Source: an uncultured Chthonomonadaceae bacterium
GTDB lineage: Bacteria; Armatimonadota; Fimbriimonadia; Fimbriimonadales; Fimbriimonadaceae
Direction of reading: 5' to 3'
Length of the DNA stretch: 64,000 nt
Assembly: GCA_946479035.1 (NCBI GenBank)
Contig: CAMLDW010000007.1
Span: 15,985-79,984, forward strand
Made by a program: the position numbers and the translations under genes. Positions within the stretch are counted from its first letter, which is position 1, and each line of letters starts with the position of its first letter. Shown in pieces: positions 54,731 to 63,989 of the stretch. The notes beneath the pieces are model-generated. The model was given only the letters and a program-made list of their open reading frames with translations. It made no database searches and was not told where the DNA came from.

Positions 54731-57172
54731 CTAGACGAGGTTGTACGCGTCCACGTCGATCGTGACGCGCGTGCGCTTGGTGTCGAGCCCAGCGACCGCC
54801 ACCGCGATCGGACGCGGGTCGCTCTCCGGCGGCAGCTTGACCAGCACGTGCCGGCGCCAGAGCTTGTTGCGCCGCTCGATCGGGCACGAGGTCGGCCCGA
54901 GCACCGGCACGCCCGGCAGCGCCTCGCGGACGCGCTCCGCAGCCTTGGCCGCCACAGCCACGACCTCGCCGTTCAAGTCGCCGATCACCAGCACGTTTAC
55001 GATGCGGACGAACGGCGGGTAGTTCGCCTGCCGCCGCTCTTCGATCACCGCTTCATACAGAGAGACGTAGTCGTGCCGCTGCGCGAGCTCGACCGCGACG
55101 TGGTGCGGGTTGAACGTCTGGATCACGACCTCGCCCGGTGCGCGACCGCGCCCCGCGCGCCCCGCGACCTGGCTCAAAAGCTGGAACGTGCGCTCTGAAG
55201 CGCGAAAGTCAGGAACGTTGAGCGAGACGTCCGCCGCGATCACCCCGACCAGCGTCACGTTGGGAAAGTCTAGCCCCTTGGCGACCATCTGCGTGCCGAC
55301 CAGCACGTCGGTCTCGCACGCGCGGAACTTCGCGAACGTCTCCTCGAGCGCGCCCTTGCGCCGCGTCGTGTCGCGGTCGAGCCGCGCCACGCGCACGCCG
55401 GGAAAGGTCTGGAGCACCGCCTCTTCCACCTTCTCCGCTCCGACCCCGAAGCCAGAGACCCGCGAACCGCCGCAAGCAGGGCACTTCTCCGGCGCGTCCT
55501 GCTGGTGCCCGCAGTGGTGGCAGCGCAGCTTCCTGTCTCGCTTGTGCAAGGCCAGCGAGACCGAGCAGTGAGGGCACAGGAAGCGGTGCCCGCAGTCGCG
55601 GCAGAGGATGAATGGCGAGTAGGCGCGCCTGTTCAAAAAGAGGATCGCCTGCTCTTTCTTCTTAAGCGTCTCGTGGATGAGCGCCTCGAGGCGCGAGGAG
55701 AAGATAGAGGCGCGCCGCTCCCTGTACATCTCGCTGAGGTCGTCGATGAAGACGTGCGGCAGCTTCGCGCTCGCGGTGCGCTCGGGAAGCTCTAGCCTCT
55801 CGACCTTCCCTTCTTCCGACTCGTAGAACGTCTCGAGGCTCGGGGTCGCCGAGCCCATCACGAGCGGCGCGCCGAAGCGCTCCGAAAGGAACTGCGCGAG
55901 CCGCTTGGCGTGGTACCGCGGCGCCTTGTCCTGCTTGTAGCTCGCCTCGTGCTCCTCGTCCATTACGATCAGCCCGAGGTCCGTAAACGGTGCGAAAAGC
56001 GCCGAGCGAGCGCCGAGCACGACCGGCGCCTCGCCCCGGCGCACAGCCATCCAGTTGTCGAGCCGCTCCGAGGGCGACATGTTCGAGTGCATCACCGCGA
56101 CGCTCTTGCCGAACCGCGCGCGCAGCTGCCCGATCACCTGCGCGGTGAGAGCGATCTCCGGCACCAGGTAGAGCACTTGCCTGCCCCACTTGAGCGACTC
56201 TTCTGCCGCGCGCAGGTACACCTCCGTCTTGCCCGAGCCGGTCACCCCAAAGAGCAGGAACCGCGCCGCCCGCCTTCCTTTGACCGCCGCCGAGACCGCG
56301 TCGATCGCCCGCGCCTGGTCTGCGTTCGGTGCCGGCGGCTCGGCGCGCCGCGAGTCCGCTTCCCCGGCGCGCTCGAGCAGCCCTTGGTCGAGAAGCGCCT
56401 TCACGGTGGAGTCGCTCACTCCGCCGAGCGCCTTGATCTCCTGCGCGGTGAACGACGCAGCCTCCGAGCCTTGCAGCCGCATCAATGTCACGAGCTGGGC
56501 AGGGCGCTTGAGACCCTGTCCGGCCAAAAACCGCTCGACCTTGGCTTGGTCTTGCGCCAGCCGCAACAGCCCGTCGAACGGTTTGCGCTCGCTAAAAGGC
56601 ACGACGCTCTGCGACCGCTCGGCGAGCCCGCGCCGCTCCAGCGCCAGGATCGCGCTCTTGGCACCGCGCGGGACCGGTTTCGTCTTCGACTCCTCGAGCC
56701 CGCCCTCGTTCAGCACGCGCAGCGCCTCTGTCTGCGCCGGCGTCAGCGCGCCCTCGGGGCTCTTCCCTGTCGCGACCCACTTGGTCACGACCCTCTCGCG
56801 GATCCCCGGAGGCGAGACGAGCGTGACCGCCATCGCAAGCGGGGTCAAAGTCTGCCGCGAGACCTCGTGCGCGAGCGCGACCGTGTTTTCGGGAAGGTCG
56901 ACCCCGTGCACGCGCTCGCCGAGCCCTCTAAGCTGGCCGACGTCGAACCCGAGCTCCTCCGGCGCGACGCTCCGCAGCGCCATCACGAACCCCATCACCT
57001 TGCGCGGGCCCAGCGGCACAAAGTACGCCTCGCCAAGCCGCGTCGCCTCGCCAGCCCGATACGTGTACACGGCCTCCGAGCCGGCCGAGCGCGAATCGAT
57101 CCCCACGTCGGCGACGAGGATGCTCCGTTCGGGGCGGTTCGGTCTGATCCGGGGTTCGAGGGTCGCGCTCAC
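54731..57172 (-). CDS. priA: Primosomal protein N', replication-restart helicase PriA
   Basis: 813 aa, GTG start with AAGGAG 10 nt upstream. The N-terminal 3'-DNA-binding domain is about 1-110 (AVYTYRAGEATRLGEAYFVP). The helicase core has Walker A LFGVTGSGKTEVYLRAAEES, DEEH box IVMDEEHEASYKQDKAPRYH and KQEQ-type motifs. The zinc-binding region between helicase lobes holds CRDCGHRFLCPHC, then CHHCGHQQDAPEKCPAC: eight cysteines. C-terminal motifs include GRAGRGRAPGEVVIQTFNP. PriA reloads the replisome at collapsed forks. The in-frame extension upstream of 57172 overlaps the divergent methyltransferase and looks non-coding. Confidence 0.95.
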   Translation of the reverse strand: MSATLEPRIRPNRPERSILVADVGIDSRSAGSEAVYTYRAGEATRLGEAYFVPLGPRKVMGFVMALRSVAPEELGFDVGQLRGLGERVHGVDLPENTVALAHEVSRQTLTPLAMAVTLVSPPGIRERVVTKWVATGKSPEGALTPAQTEALRVLNEGGLEESKTKPVPRGAKSAILALERRGLAERSQSVVPFSERKPFDGLLRLAQDQAKVERFLAGQGLKRPAQLVTLMRLQGSEAASFTAQEIKALGGVSDSTVKALLDQGLLERAGEADSRRAEPPAPNADQARAIDAVSAAVKGRRAARFLLFGVTGSGKTEVYLRAAEESLKWGRQVLYLVPEIALTAQVIGQLRARFGKSVAVMHSNMSPSERLDNWMAVRRGEAPVVLGARSALFAPFTDLGLIVMDEEHEASYKQDKAPRYHAKRLAQFLSERFGAPLVMGSATPSLETFYESEEGKVERLELPERTASAKLPHVFIDDLSEMYRERRASIFSSRLEALIHETLKKKEQAILFLNRRAYSPFILCRDCGHRFLCPHCSVSLALHKRDRKLRCHHCGHQQDAPEKCPACGGSRVSGFGVGAEKVEEAVLQTFPGVRVARLDRDTTRRKGALEETFAKFRACETDVLVGTQMVAKGLDFPNVTLVGVIAADVSLNVPDFRASERTFQLLSQVAGRAGRGRAPGEVVIQTFNPHHVAVELAQRHDYVSLYEAVIEERRQANYPPFVRIVNVLVIGDLNGEVVAVAAKAAERVREALPGVPVLGPTSCPIERRNKLWRRHVLVKLPPESDPRPIAVAVAGLDTKRTRVTIDVDAYNLV

Positions 57173-57253
57173 ATTGGGCCGTCTCCTTCTAATATGGCTT
57201 ACCGCCGTGACCCGCGACGGACCCTTGCGACAAACTGCGGACAGGGCCAAACC
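57173..57253. promoter_or_regulatory. Divergent promoter region of priA and the methyltransferase gene
   Basis: 81 bp between divergent starts. Near 57192-57199 the sequence TAATATGG is AT-rich in a GC-rich setting and could be a -10 box on either strand (TATTAG on the minus strand). The priA ribosome-binding site AAGGAG falls at about 57183-57188. No -35 is confident. Confidence 0.35.
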
Positions 57254-58090
57254 ATGGAGACCACACAGCCGACAACGCACTACGAAGCCCACTACACTTC
57301 CGGAAACCTAAAGGAGAGCATCGCCGCGATGCTCGCAGCCGCGGGCACGAGCGCCGAAAAGGCGTCCCCAGACCAGATGGCCGCGTTCGACCAGTTCCAC
57401 GTCCGCGGGATCGAGGCCACCAACGAGCTCGCCTCGCTCGCCGGGTTCAAGAAGGGACAGAAGATCCTCGACGTCGGCTCCGGCATCGGCGGCCCTGCGC
57501 GCTACCTCAACGCGACTGTGGGGTGCCAGGTCAACGGGATCGACTTGACGAAGGAGTTCGTCGAGGCCGCAGTCTGGCTCACCGAGGCGCAGCGCCAGCA
57601 GGGCCAGGTCTCGTTCGTTCAGGGCTCCGCGCTCCAGACCCCTTTTGCGGACGCGAGCTATGACGGCGCATGGATGCAGCACGTCAACATGAACATCGCC
57701 GACAAGACCGGGCTCTTCCGCGAGGTCGCGCGCGTGCTCAAGCCGGGCGCGTCCTACGCGATGCACGAGATCGTGGCCCACAAGGCGAACCAGCCCCACT
57801 TCCCTGTGCCCTGGGCGACTGGCCCGGAAGGCAGCCACCTCGCGCACGAGCCGGAGCTCAGGCGGACGCTCGAGTCCGCCGGCTTTGAGGTCGTCGAGTG
57901 GAAGGACGAGACTCAGGCGAGCATCGCCTGGTTCCAAGGCGTGTTCGCGCGACTACAGGCGGATGGCCCGCCCAAGATCGGCGTCGGCGTGCTTCTCGGG
58001 CCCCAGTTCCCCGAGATGGCAAAGAACGTGGTGCGCAGCATGGAGGACGGCCTCATCAAGGTCGTGGTGGTCGTCGCTAAGAGGCAGTGA
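57254..58090 (+). CDS. Class I SAM-dependent methyltransferase
   Basis: 278 aa. SAM-binding motif I is KILDVGSGIGGPARYLNATV (about 73-92), followed by VNGIDLTKEFVEAA (motif II acidic residue) and FADASYDGAWMQHVNMNIAD (post-motif). The whole pattern resembles small-molecule methyltransferases of the sarcosine/dimethylglycine or UbiE/Coq5 sort, which methylate amines or quinones. The substrate cannot be fixed. It starts at ATG 57254 and ends 15 bp before the convergent transporter gene. Confidence 0.85.
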   Translation: METTQPTTHYEAHYTSGNLKESIAAMLAAAGTSAEKASPDQMAAFDQFHVRGIEATNELASLAGFKKGQKILDVGSGIGGPARYLNATVGCQVNGIDLTKEFVEAAVWLTEAQRQQGQVSFVQGSALQTPFADASYDGAWMQHVNMNIADKTGLFREVARVLKPGASYAMHEIVAHKANQPHFPVPWATGPEGSHLAHEPELRRTLESAGFEVVEWKDETQASIAWFQGVFARLQADGPPKIGVGVLLGPQFPEMAKNVVRSMEDGLIKVVVVVAKRQ

Positions 58091-58105
58091 CCAAGGGAGC
58101 GCCGC

Positions 58106-60505
58106 TCACAGCCGCGCGGCAGTGAACCGCAGCTTCGTCAGGTACCGGATCTGCACCACCGTGAACCCGATCAGGATCGCGCCCATCACCCACGCCGCAG
58201 CCGTTGCGTAACCGAACTTGAGGAACACGAACGCGTTCGTCCACACCTCCAGCCCGATCGTGTGGGTCGCGTTCAGCGGACCGCCGCCCGTCAGCACGAA
58301 GATCGTCTCCATCGCCTTGAACCCCGCAATGAACACGCCGAGGAGGTTGATCAGGATCAAGGGCTTCAGCCCCGGAAGCGCGATGTACCGGACCTTGTGC
58401 CACCACGTCGCGCCGTCGATGTCCGCCGCCTCGTACCTCTCGCCGGGCACGTTCTTGAGCGCCGCCAGGTAAAGGATCGAGCCCGGCCCCGCCCCGGCCC
58501 AGATCCCCGGCAACACCACCGCGAACATCGCCCACGTCGGATCCCCCAGCCAGTCGTGCGCCAGCGGCAGGTTGGTGTGGAACAGGTGGTTGATCCCATT
58601 GAACACCGGCGCCGCCAGGCTGTTCAGCACTCCCGTTTCTGACTTGTCATAGAACTGCCGCCACAAAAACGCGATGACGATGCTGGATGTCATTGCAGGC
58701 AGATAGAACACCGTGCGGAAGAAAACCTTGAACCGAGGGATCTCGTTCAGAGCCAGCGCAAGGAACAAGGGGATGAAGAACCCAATGACGATCGTGAGTC
58801 CCACATAGATGAACGAGTTCCACAGCGACTTCCAAAAGATCCCCGCGGTCGCCACCGAGATGAAGTTGTCCATCCCCACCCACTGCGCCGGCTTCATGAT
58901 CCGGTAGTCCTGGAAAGCGATCACCAGCCCGTGCAACAAAGGCCAGTAGGCCCACACCAGCACGCTGACGCAAGCAGGCGCAAGGGCGATCGACAGGAAC
59001 CGCGCCGCCGACTTCCGCTCCGCAGTGGCCAGCGGCCGCGACTCGACCACTGCGGCGGCAGACCGCGCACGCCGGGCAAGCCACACGACGAGCGCCAGCA
59101 CAAGCCCGGCCAGGCACACCATGATGCCCGCCGCCCAACCGCGCCGCCGCGCCATCACCTCCGCCGGCGTGTACCCCAGCAGCTTCGCGTCCATCTCCTT
59201 CGCCACGTCGTGCAGGATCGAGCGGGCGGGCGTCGTGGGCTCCAGCATCGCCCGGTCGAGCGCGTCGTCCAGCACGACGTAGACCTGCTGGCAGTTGCGG
59301 CCGTTCGGCTCCGGCTTCCCCGTCGTGAACAGAGACTCGTTCGCCGCGACGTACGCGGGGTCCACCAGCGCCGCTAGGTCGCCGTAGCCGAACTCCTTGA
59401 GCAGCACCGGGTTCACCAGGTTCGAGAGCCCGAGGTCGACCAGCGCCTTCGTCTGCACGCGCGCCGCGTCCTGCCCCACGAAGAACTTGATGAACCGCCA
59501 GCAAGCCTCCAGCTTCTTCGGGTCCGTGACGTTCGCGTTGATCGCCCACATCCCCGCGTTGATCTCGTTCTTCGACCCGCCGGGCCCGGCCGGCATCGCG
59601 GCGATCCCCACCAAAGCCGGGTTCAGGTCGCTCACGCTCATCACCACGTCGTTCGTGTAGGCGAACCACATCGAGACCTTCCCCGCCGCGATGTCCTGGC
59701 TGAAAGTTGGGCTCACGCTCGCCGCAGGGCCGTACGTCTTGCCCCCCTTCGTCCACTTTTGCACCGCGAGCTTGCGGAAGAAGTCGAGCGCGACCGCGGC
59801 CTCGGGCGAGTCGATCGCTGAGCGCGAATAGCCGTTCCCCGCAGGCACCACCACTTCCCCGCCCGCCTGCCACACGAAGTTGATCCACCAGTAGGCCTTG
59901 CCCGTCAGCCCAGCGCTGAACACGAACCCGCTGCGGCCGGGCGCGGACTCCGTGAGCCGCTGCGCGTCCGCGTAGAACTCGTCCCACGTGCGCGGCGGCT
60001 TGCCCGGGTCGAGCCCCGCCTCCGCGAAGTGGTCCTTGCGGTAGTAGAGCGCCTGCGCGACCTGATAGAACGGCACTGCGTACGTCCTGCCGTCGTAGCT
60101 GTGCACCACGTCCATGATCAGAGGGTTGAACCTTTTGGTTACATCGGGGTCCTTCGCGATCAGGTCGTCCAGCGGCCTGCAGAACCCCTGCTCGATGTAG
60201 TTGGTGTACTGCCGGAAGTTGACGTAGAACACGTCCGGAGCGGTGTCCGCCGCCATCGAGATCAGAAACGAGCTCTCCGCGATCTCGTTGGCCAGCTCGA
60301 GCCCGCCCGCGTTCACGACCTCGATGTCCGGGTTCTGGCGGTGGAACTCCTCGAACACCGACCACCGCGCCTGGCTCCGGCTGTCCGTCGCCTCCCGCGC
60401 CGGGATCCCCTGGTACGGCCCCGCCATCATCCGGACGACCACCGGCTTTTGAGCCTGGGCCAGGCTCGTCGCAAGCAGGATGAAGGGCAGCGCGTACCGG
60501 CGCAT
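58106..60505 (-). CDS. ABC sugar transporter: solute-binding protein fused to a MalF-type permease
   Basis: 799 aa. A signal peptide (MRRYALPFILLATSLAQAQ) and family-1 extracellular solute-binding domain (about 20-435: TAPDVFYVNFRQYTNYIEQG; GLDPGKPPRTWDEFYADAQR; FSQDIAAGKVSMWFAYTNDV) are followed by a helix near 452-473 and a permease domain (about 500-799) with FRTVFYLPAMTSSIVIAFLW and the EAA loop YEAADIDGATWWHKVRYIAL that binds the ATPase. Normally these are separate CUT1-family subunits. No MalG-type second permease or ATPase gene is next to it; its 5' neighbour is recA and its 3' neighbour a convergent methyltransferase gene. Confidence 0.9.
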   Translation of the reverse strand: MRRYALPFILLATSLAQAQKPVVVRMMAGPYQGIPAREATDSRSQARWSVFEEFHRQNPDIEVVNAGGLELANEIAESSFLISMAADTAPDVFYVNFRQYTNYIEQGFCRPLDDLIAKDPDVTKRFNPLIMDVVHSYDGRTYAVPFYQVAQALYYRKDHFAEAGLDPGKPPRTWDEFYADAQRLTESAPGRSGFVFSAGLTGKAYWWINFVWQAGGEVVVPAGNGYSRSAIDSPEAAVALDFFRKLAVQKWTKGGKTYGPAASVSPTFSQDIAAGKVSMWFAYTNDVVMSVSDLNPALVGIAAMPAGPGGSKNEINAGMWAINANVTDPKKLEACWRFIKFFVGQDAARVQTKALVDLGLSNLVNPVLLKEFGYGDLAALVDPAYVAANESLFTTGKPEPNGRNCQQVYVVLDDALDRAMLEPTTPARSILHDVAKEMDAKLLGYTPAEVMARRRGWAAGIMVCLAGLVLALVVWLARRARSAAAVVESRPLATAERKSAARFLSIALAPACVSVLVWAYWPLLHGLVIAFQDYRIMKPAQWVGMDNFISVATAGIFWKSLWNSFIYVGLTIVIGFFIPLFLALALNEIPRFKVFFRTVFYLPAMTSSIVIAFLWRQFYDKSETGVLNSLAAPVFNGINHLFHTNLPLAHDWLGDPTWAMFAVVLPGIWAGAGPGSILYLAALKNVPGERYEAADIDGATWWHKVRYIALPGLKPLILINLLGVFIAGFKAMETIFVLTGGGPLNATHTIGLEVWTNAFVFLKFGYATAAAWVMGAILIGFTVVQIRYLTKLRFTAARL

Positions 60506-60564
60506 AACGAGGTGGAAGCGAGTCTACTCTCGCGCTTCACAACCTCCGTAACCCTAGCCCGCGA

Positions 60565-60595
60565 CCGTCATCCTGAGCCCTGTCGAAGGAGACGG
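60565..60595. repeat. Palindromic TCATCCTGAG...TCGAAGGA repeat
   Basis: CCGTC and TCCT (60565-60574) pair with AGGA and GACGG (60587-60595), leaving a loop of 12 nt. The core, TCATCCTGAG then CCCTGTCGAAGGA, resembles a short dispersed repeat seen in the intergenic regions of many bacterial genomes. One copy is seen in this window, between the transporter gene and recA. Confidence 0.5.
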
Positions 60596-60663
60596 TAGCG
60601 GCTCATGAACCCCCAAACCTACAGTAAACTAATCCCAACAGTTTTCCCCACCTGTGTAGAAAA

Positions 60664-60708
60664 AGTAGACAAACCCCTTGACAAATAGTAGACGAGACGC
60701 TACTATTT
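60664..60708 (+). promoter_or_regulatory. recA promoter with embedded inverted repeat, candidate SOS operator
   Basis: TTGACA (60678-60683), a 17-nt spacer and TACTAT (60701-60706) form a near-consensus sigma-70 promoter. A perfect 8-bp inverted repeat, AAATAGTA (60683-60690) and TACTATTT (60701-60708), spaced by 10 nt, covers the spacer and -10. AGTAGAC also occurs twice as a direct repeat, at 60664-60670 and 60687-60693, 23 nt apart. A repressor here would block RNA polymerase, the classic place for LexA. The motif is not one of the LexA boxes I know. Confidence 0.7.
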
Positions 60709-60733
60709 CCTCACCACAGAGGTTTAGACAGAC

Positions 60734-61761
<1,028 letters not shown>

Positions 61762-61765
<4 letters not shown>

Positions 61766-62214
61766 CCACCCACGAGCAGTACCAGCGCGCGATGCAGGCG
61801 GCCCTCCGCCTGCTCCGCGCGCGCGACCGCACCGAGGCCGAGGTCCGCGACTCACTTTCAACCAAAGGGTTCAACGAGCCGGAAATCGGCCTCGTGCTCT
61901 CCACGCTCCGTGTCGCGCGCTACGTCGACGACGCCCGCGTGGCGCAAAGGGCCGTCGAGCTCGCCAGCCTGGAAGACCCCAAAGGCCGCCTCCTGCTCGA
62001 AGGCGCGCTCAAGGCGCGCGGGGCGCAGGACGCGGTGATCCAGGAGGCGCTCGCGAACCTAGCCAACGAAGACGACCTCGCCGAGGCCGCGTTCCAAAAG
62101 TGCCGAAAGCCCGGCGACACCCCCGCGCGCGCCGCCGCCCGACTCGCGCGCAAGGGGTTCGACGAGGACACCGTCCGGGCCGTCGTCGAGCGCCACTTCC
62201 CAGAGTTCGACTGA
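61762..62214 (+). CDS. recX: RecA regulator RecX
   Basis: 150 aa, GTG start overlapping the recA stop. The N-terminal half has [20 protein letters not shown] and [18 protein letters not shown], and the second half [20 protein letters not shown] and [20 protein letters not shown], the tandem three-helix pattern of RecX. It binds RecA filaments and inhibits ATPase and strand exchange. Gene order recA-recX is common across bacteria. Confidence 0.9.
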
Positions 62215-62222
62215 GCCCAGAG

Positions 62223-62228
62223 TATCCT
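62223..62228 (+). promoter_or_regulatory. -10 box implying leaderless start of ymdB
   Basis: TATCCT lies 7 nt before the TTG start of the ymdB-like gene at 62236, with no Shine-Dalgarno in between. No strong -35 is seen. The gene may also be read from the recA promoter. Confidence 0.35.
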
Positions 62229-62235
62229 GGCGCAC

Positions 62236-63006
62236 TTGAGCCTGTACCGCATCCTTTTCCTGGGCGACATCGTTGGCAAGCCCGGCCGCTCCGCGGTCGA
62301 GGACGCCCTCCCCGACCTGGTCATCAAGCACGACCCGCTCTTTGTCGTCGTGAACGGGGAAAACGCCGCCGCAGGGGTCGGCATCACTCCCGACATCGCC
62401 GAAGGGCTCTTTCGGATCGGGGTCGACGCGATCACCCTAGGCAACCACGCCTTCCACAAGAAGGAGATCGCGCCGTACCTGGATTCCGGCGCTCCGATCG
62501 TCCGCCCGGCCAACATGCCCGAAGGCGTCCCCGGCAAGGGCACCGCCGTCGTCGACAAAGGCGGCGTCCGGCTGCTGGTCGCCAACCTCTGCGGACGCAT
62601 CTTCCTCGACGGCTACGACGACCCCTTCCGCGCTGTCGAGCCGATCCTCTCCCAAGCGGGGACCCCGCACGTCTTCATTGACTTCCACGCCGAGGCCACC
62701 AGTGAGAAGATCGCGTTTGGCTACCACGTCGAGGGCCGTGCCACAGCCGTCGTCGGGACCCACACACACGTCACGACCGCGGACGAAAAAATCCTCCCCA
62801 AGGGCACCGCCTACATCACCGACGTCGGCATGTGCGGCCCGCTCCCCAGCGTGATCGGCATGGACAAGGACGTCGTGCTGCGCAGGTTCCGCACTTCCAT
62901 GCCCACGCGCTTCGAGGTCGCGGACCATCCTGGTGTAATCTCTGGGGTACTCATAGACGTCCAATCAGAGACGGGGCGGGCTACGAAGATCCAGCGCGTT
63001 CCGTGA
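62236..63006 (+). CDS. ymdB: YmdB-type metallophosphoesterase
   Basis: 256 aa, TTG start. Calcineurin-like motifs in the YmdB arrangement: ILFLGDIVGKPGRSAVEDAL, VVVNGENAAAGVGIT, ITLGNHAFHKKEIA, HVFIDFHAEATSEKIAFGYH and VVGTHTHVTTADEKIL. YmdB-type enzymes hydrolyse 2',3'-cyclic nucleotides and in Bacillus affect biofilm and motility gene expression. 21 nt after recX and in the same direction; in many Gram-positive genomes ymdB also lies near recA. Confidence 0.93.
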   Translation: MSLYRILFLGDIVGKPGRSAVEDALPDLVIKHDPLFVVVNGENAAAGVGITPDIAEGLFRIGVDAITLGNHAFHKKEIAPYLDSGAPIVRPANMPEGVPGKGTAVVDKGGVRLLVANLCGRIFLDGYDDPFRAVEPILSQAGTPHVFIDFHAEATSEKIAFGYHVEGRATAVVGTHTHVTTADEKILPKGTAYITDVGMCGPLPSVIGMDKDVVLRRFRTSMPTRFEVADHPGVISGVLIDVQSETGRATKIQRVP

Positions 63007-63035
63007 CACAATTGTCTGTTTCGAGGACCAACACG

Positions 63036-63989
63036 ATGAAGACCCTCTTGAAGTCAACGGCCCTGGCCGGCTTGGCCCTGATCGGCCAGGCGGCCCTCGC
63101 CCAGGTCATCTACACGTCGCACGCGGCCATCGGCGACCAGAAGATTCGCCTGGCGCCCTGGGGCTCCGGCACCATCGCCGAGAGCGACGAGATGCCCTAC
63201 GAGGGCACCACCTCCATCCGGGTCTCGTCGCGCAACTTCTTCCAGGGCGGGATCATGAGCTTCGACGCCCCGGTGAGCCTGGAACAGGCCGCCGGCGACA
63301 AGTCGAACCTCCTGGTGATCACCCTCGAGTCCGGGGGTAAGACGGTGGTCAAGCCCCCGACCAGCGGGTCCAAAACGGGGGGGCCGGGCGGTGCGACTGG
63401 AGGCCCTGGCGGCGGGGGGAACTCGATCAACGGCGGCAACCAGAACTCGGGCAACACCGGCCTAAAGCCCGCTGAGTTCGACGCAACCCTCACCAAGGTC
63501 CGCTGCATCATTTCGACGACAGACGGCAAGAAGTGCGAGGTCTACATCGACCTCAGCTCGGCCATCCCCAACGCCCGAGGCTGGAAGTCCGTCGGCGTCC
63601 CCGTGGTCTCCATCCCCGGGTTCGACAAGACGAACCGCACGATCAAGTCGATCGCCTTCTCAGGCGACACCATCGGCACTTTCTACGTCGGTGAGCTCAA
63701 GATCGTCAGCGACACCACCCCGCTCTACGTCGAGCCCAACATCCGCGAGCTCAACCTGGCCCTGGGCGACGAGATCACCCTCGAGGCCTACGGCAACGGT
63801 GGCTCATCTCAGCTCAAGTACACCTGGGACTTCGACGCCAGGGACGGGATCGACGTCGACGCCGAAGGCAAGTCCATCAAGCGCCGCTTCCGCAAGGACG
63901 GCACCTACACGATCACCCTCACCGTGCAGGACGTCTTTGGGCTGAAAAAGCCGTACAGCACGACGATCAAGGTCACCGTCAACCCCTAG
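63036..63989 (+). CDS. Secreted PKD-domain protein
   Basis: 317 aa. Signal peptide MKTLLKSTALAGLALIGQAALAQ. Residues 24-105 look like a carbohydrate-binding-type beta sandwich (GTTSIRVSSRNFFQGGIMSF). A Gly/Asn/Pro-rich linker (about 110-145) interrupts it, and the second half of the sandwich resumes (VRCIISTTDGKKCEVYIDLS). The C-terminal 90 residues are a PKD domain (LNLALGDEITLEAYGNGGSS; YTWDFDARDGIDVDAEGKS; TYTITLTVQDVFGLKKPYST). It is probably surface-attached or extracellular. GAGGA lies 8 nt before ATG. The stop falls 11 bp before the window edge. Confidence 0.8.
   Translation: MKTLLKSTALAGLALIGQAALAQVIYTSHAAIGDQKIRLAPWGSGTIAESDEMPYEGTTSIRVSSRNFFQGGIMSFDAPVSLEQAAGDKSNLLVITLESGGKTVVKPPTSGSKTGGPGGATGGPGGGGNSINGGNQNSGNTGLKPAEFDATLTKVRCIISTTDGKKCEVYIDLSSAIPNARGWKSVGVPVVSIPGFDKTNRTIKSIAFSGDTIGTFYVGELKIVSDTTPLYVEPNIRELNLALGDEITLEAYGNGGSSQLKYTWDFDARDGIDVDAEGKSIKRRFRKDGTYTITLTVQDVFGLKKPYSTTIKVTVNP

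Noticed and set aside
57174..57184. ATG overlapping the priA GTG as an alternative priA start
   Set aside because: That ATG is followed immediately by TGA in its frame.
55910..57253. Plus-strand frame running into the methyltransferase, suggesting a much longer protein
   Set aside because: The upstream part is antisense to priA and reads as Arg-rich noise; methyltransferase homology begins just after the ATG at 57254.
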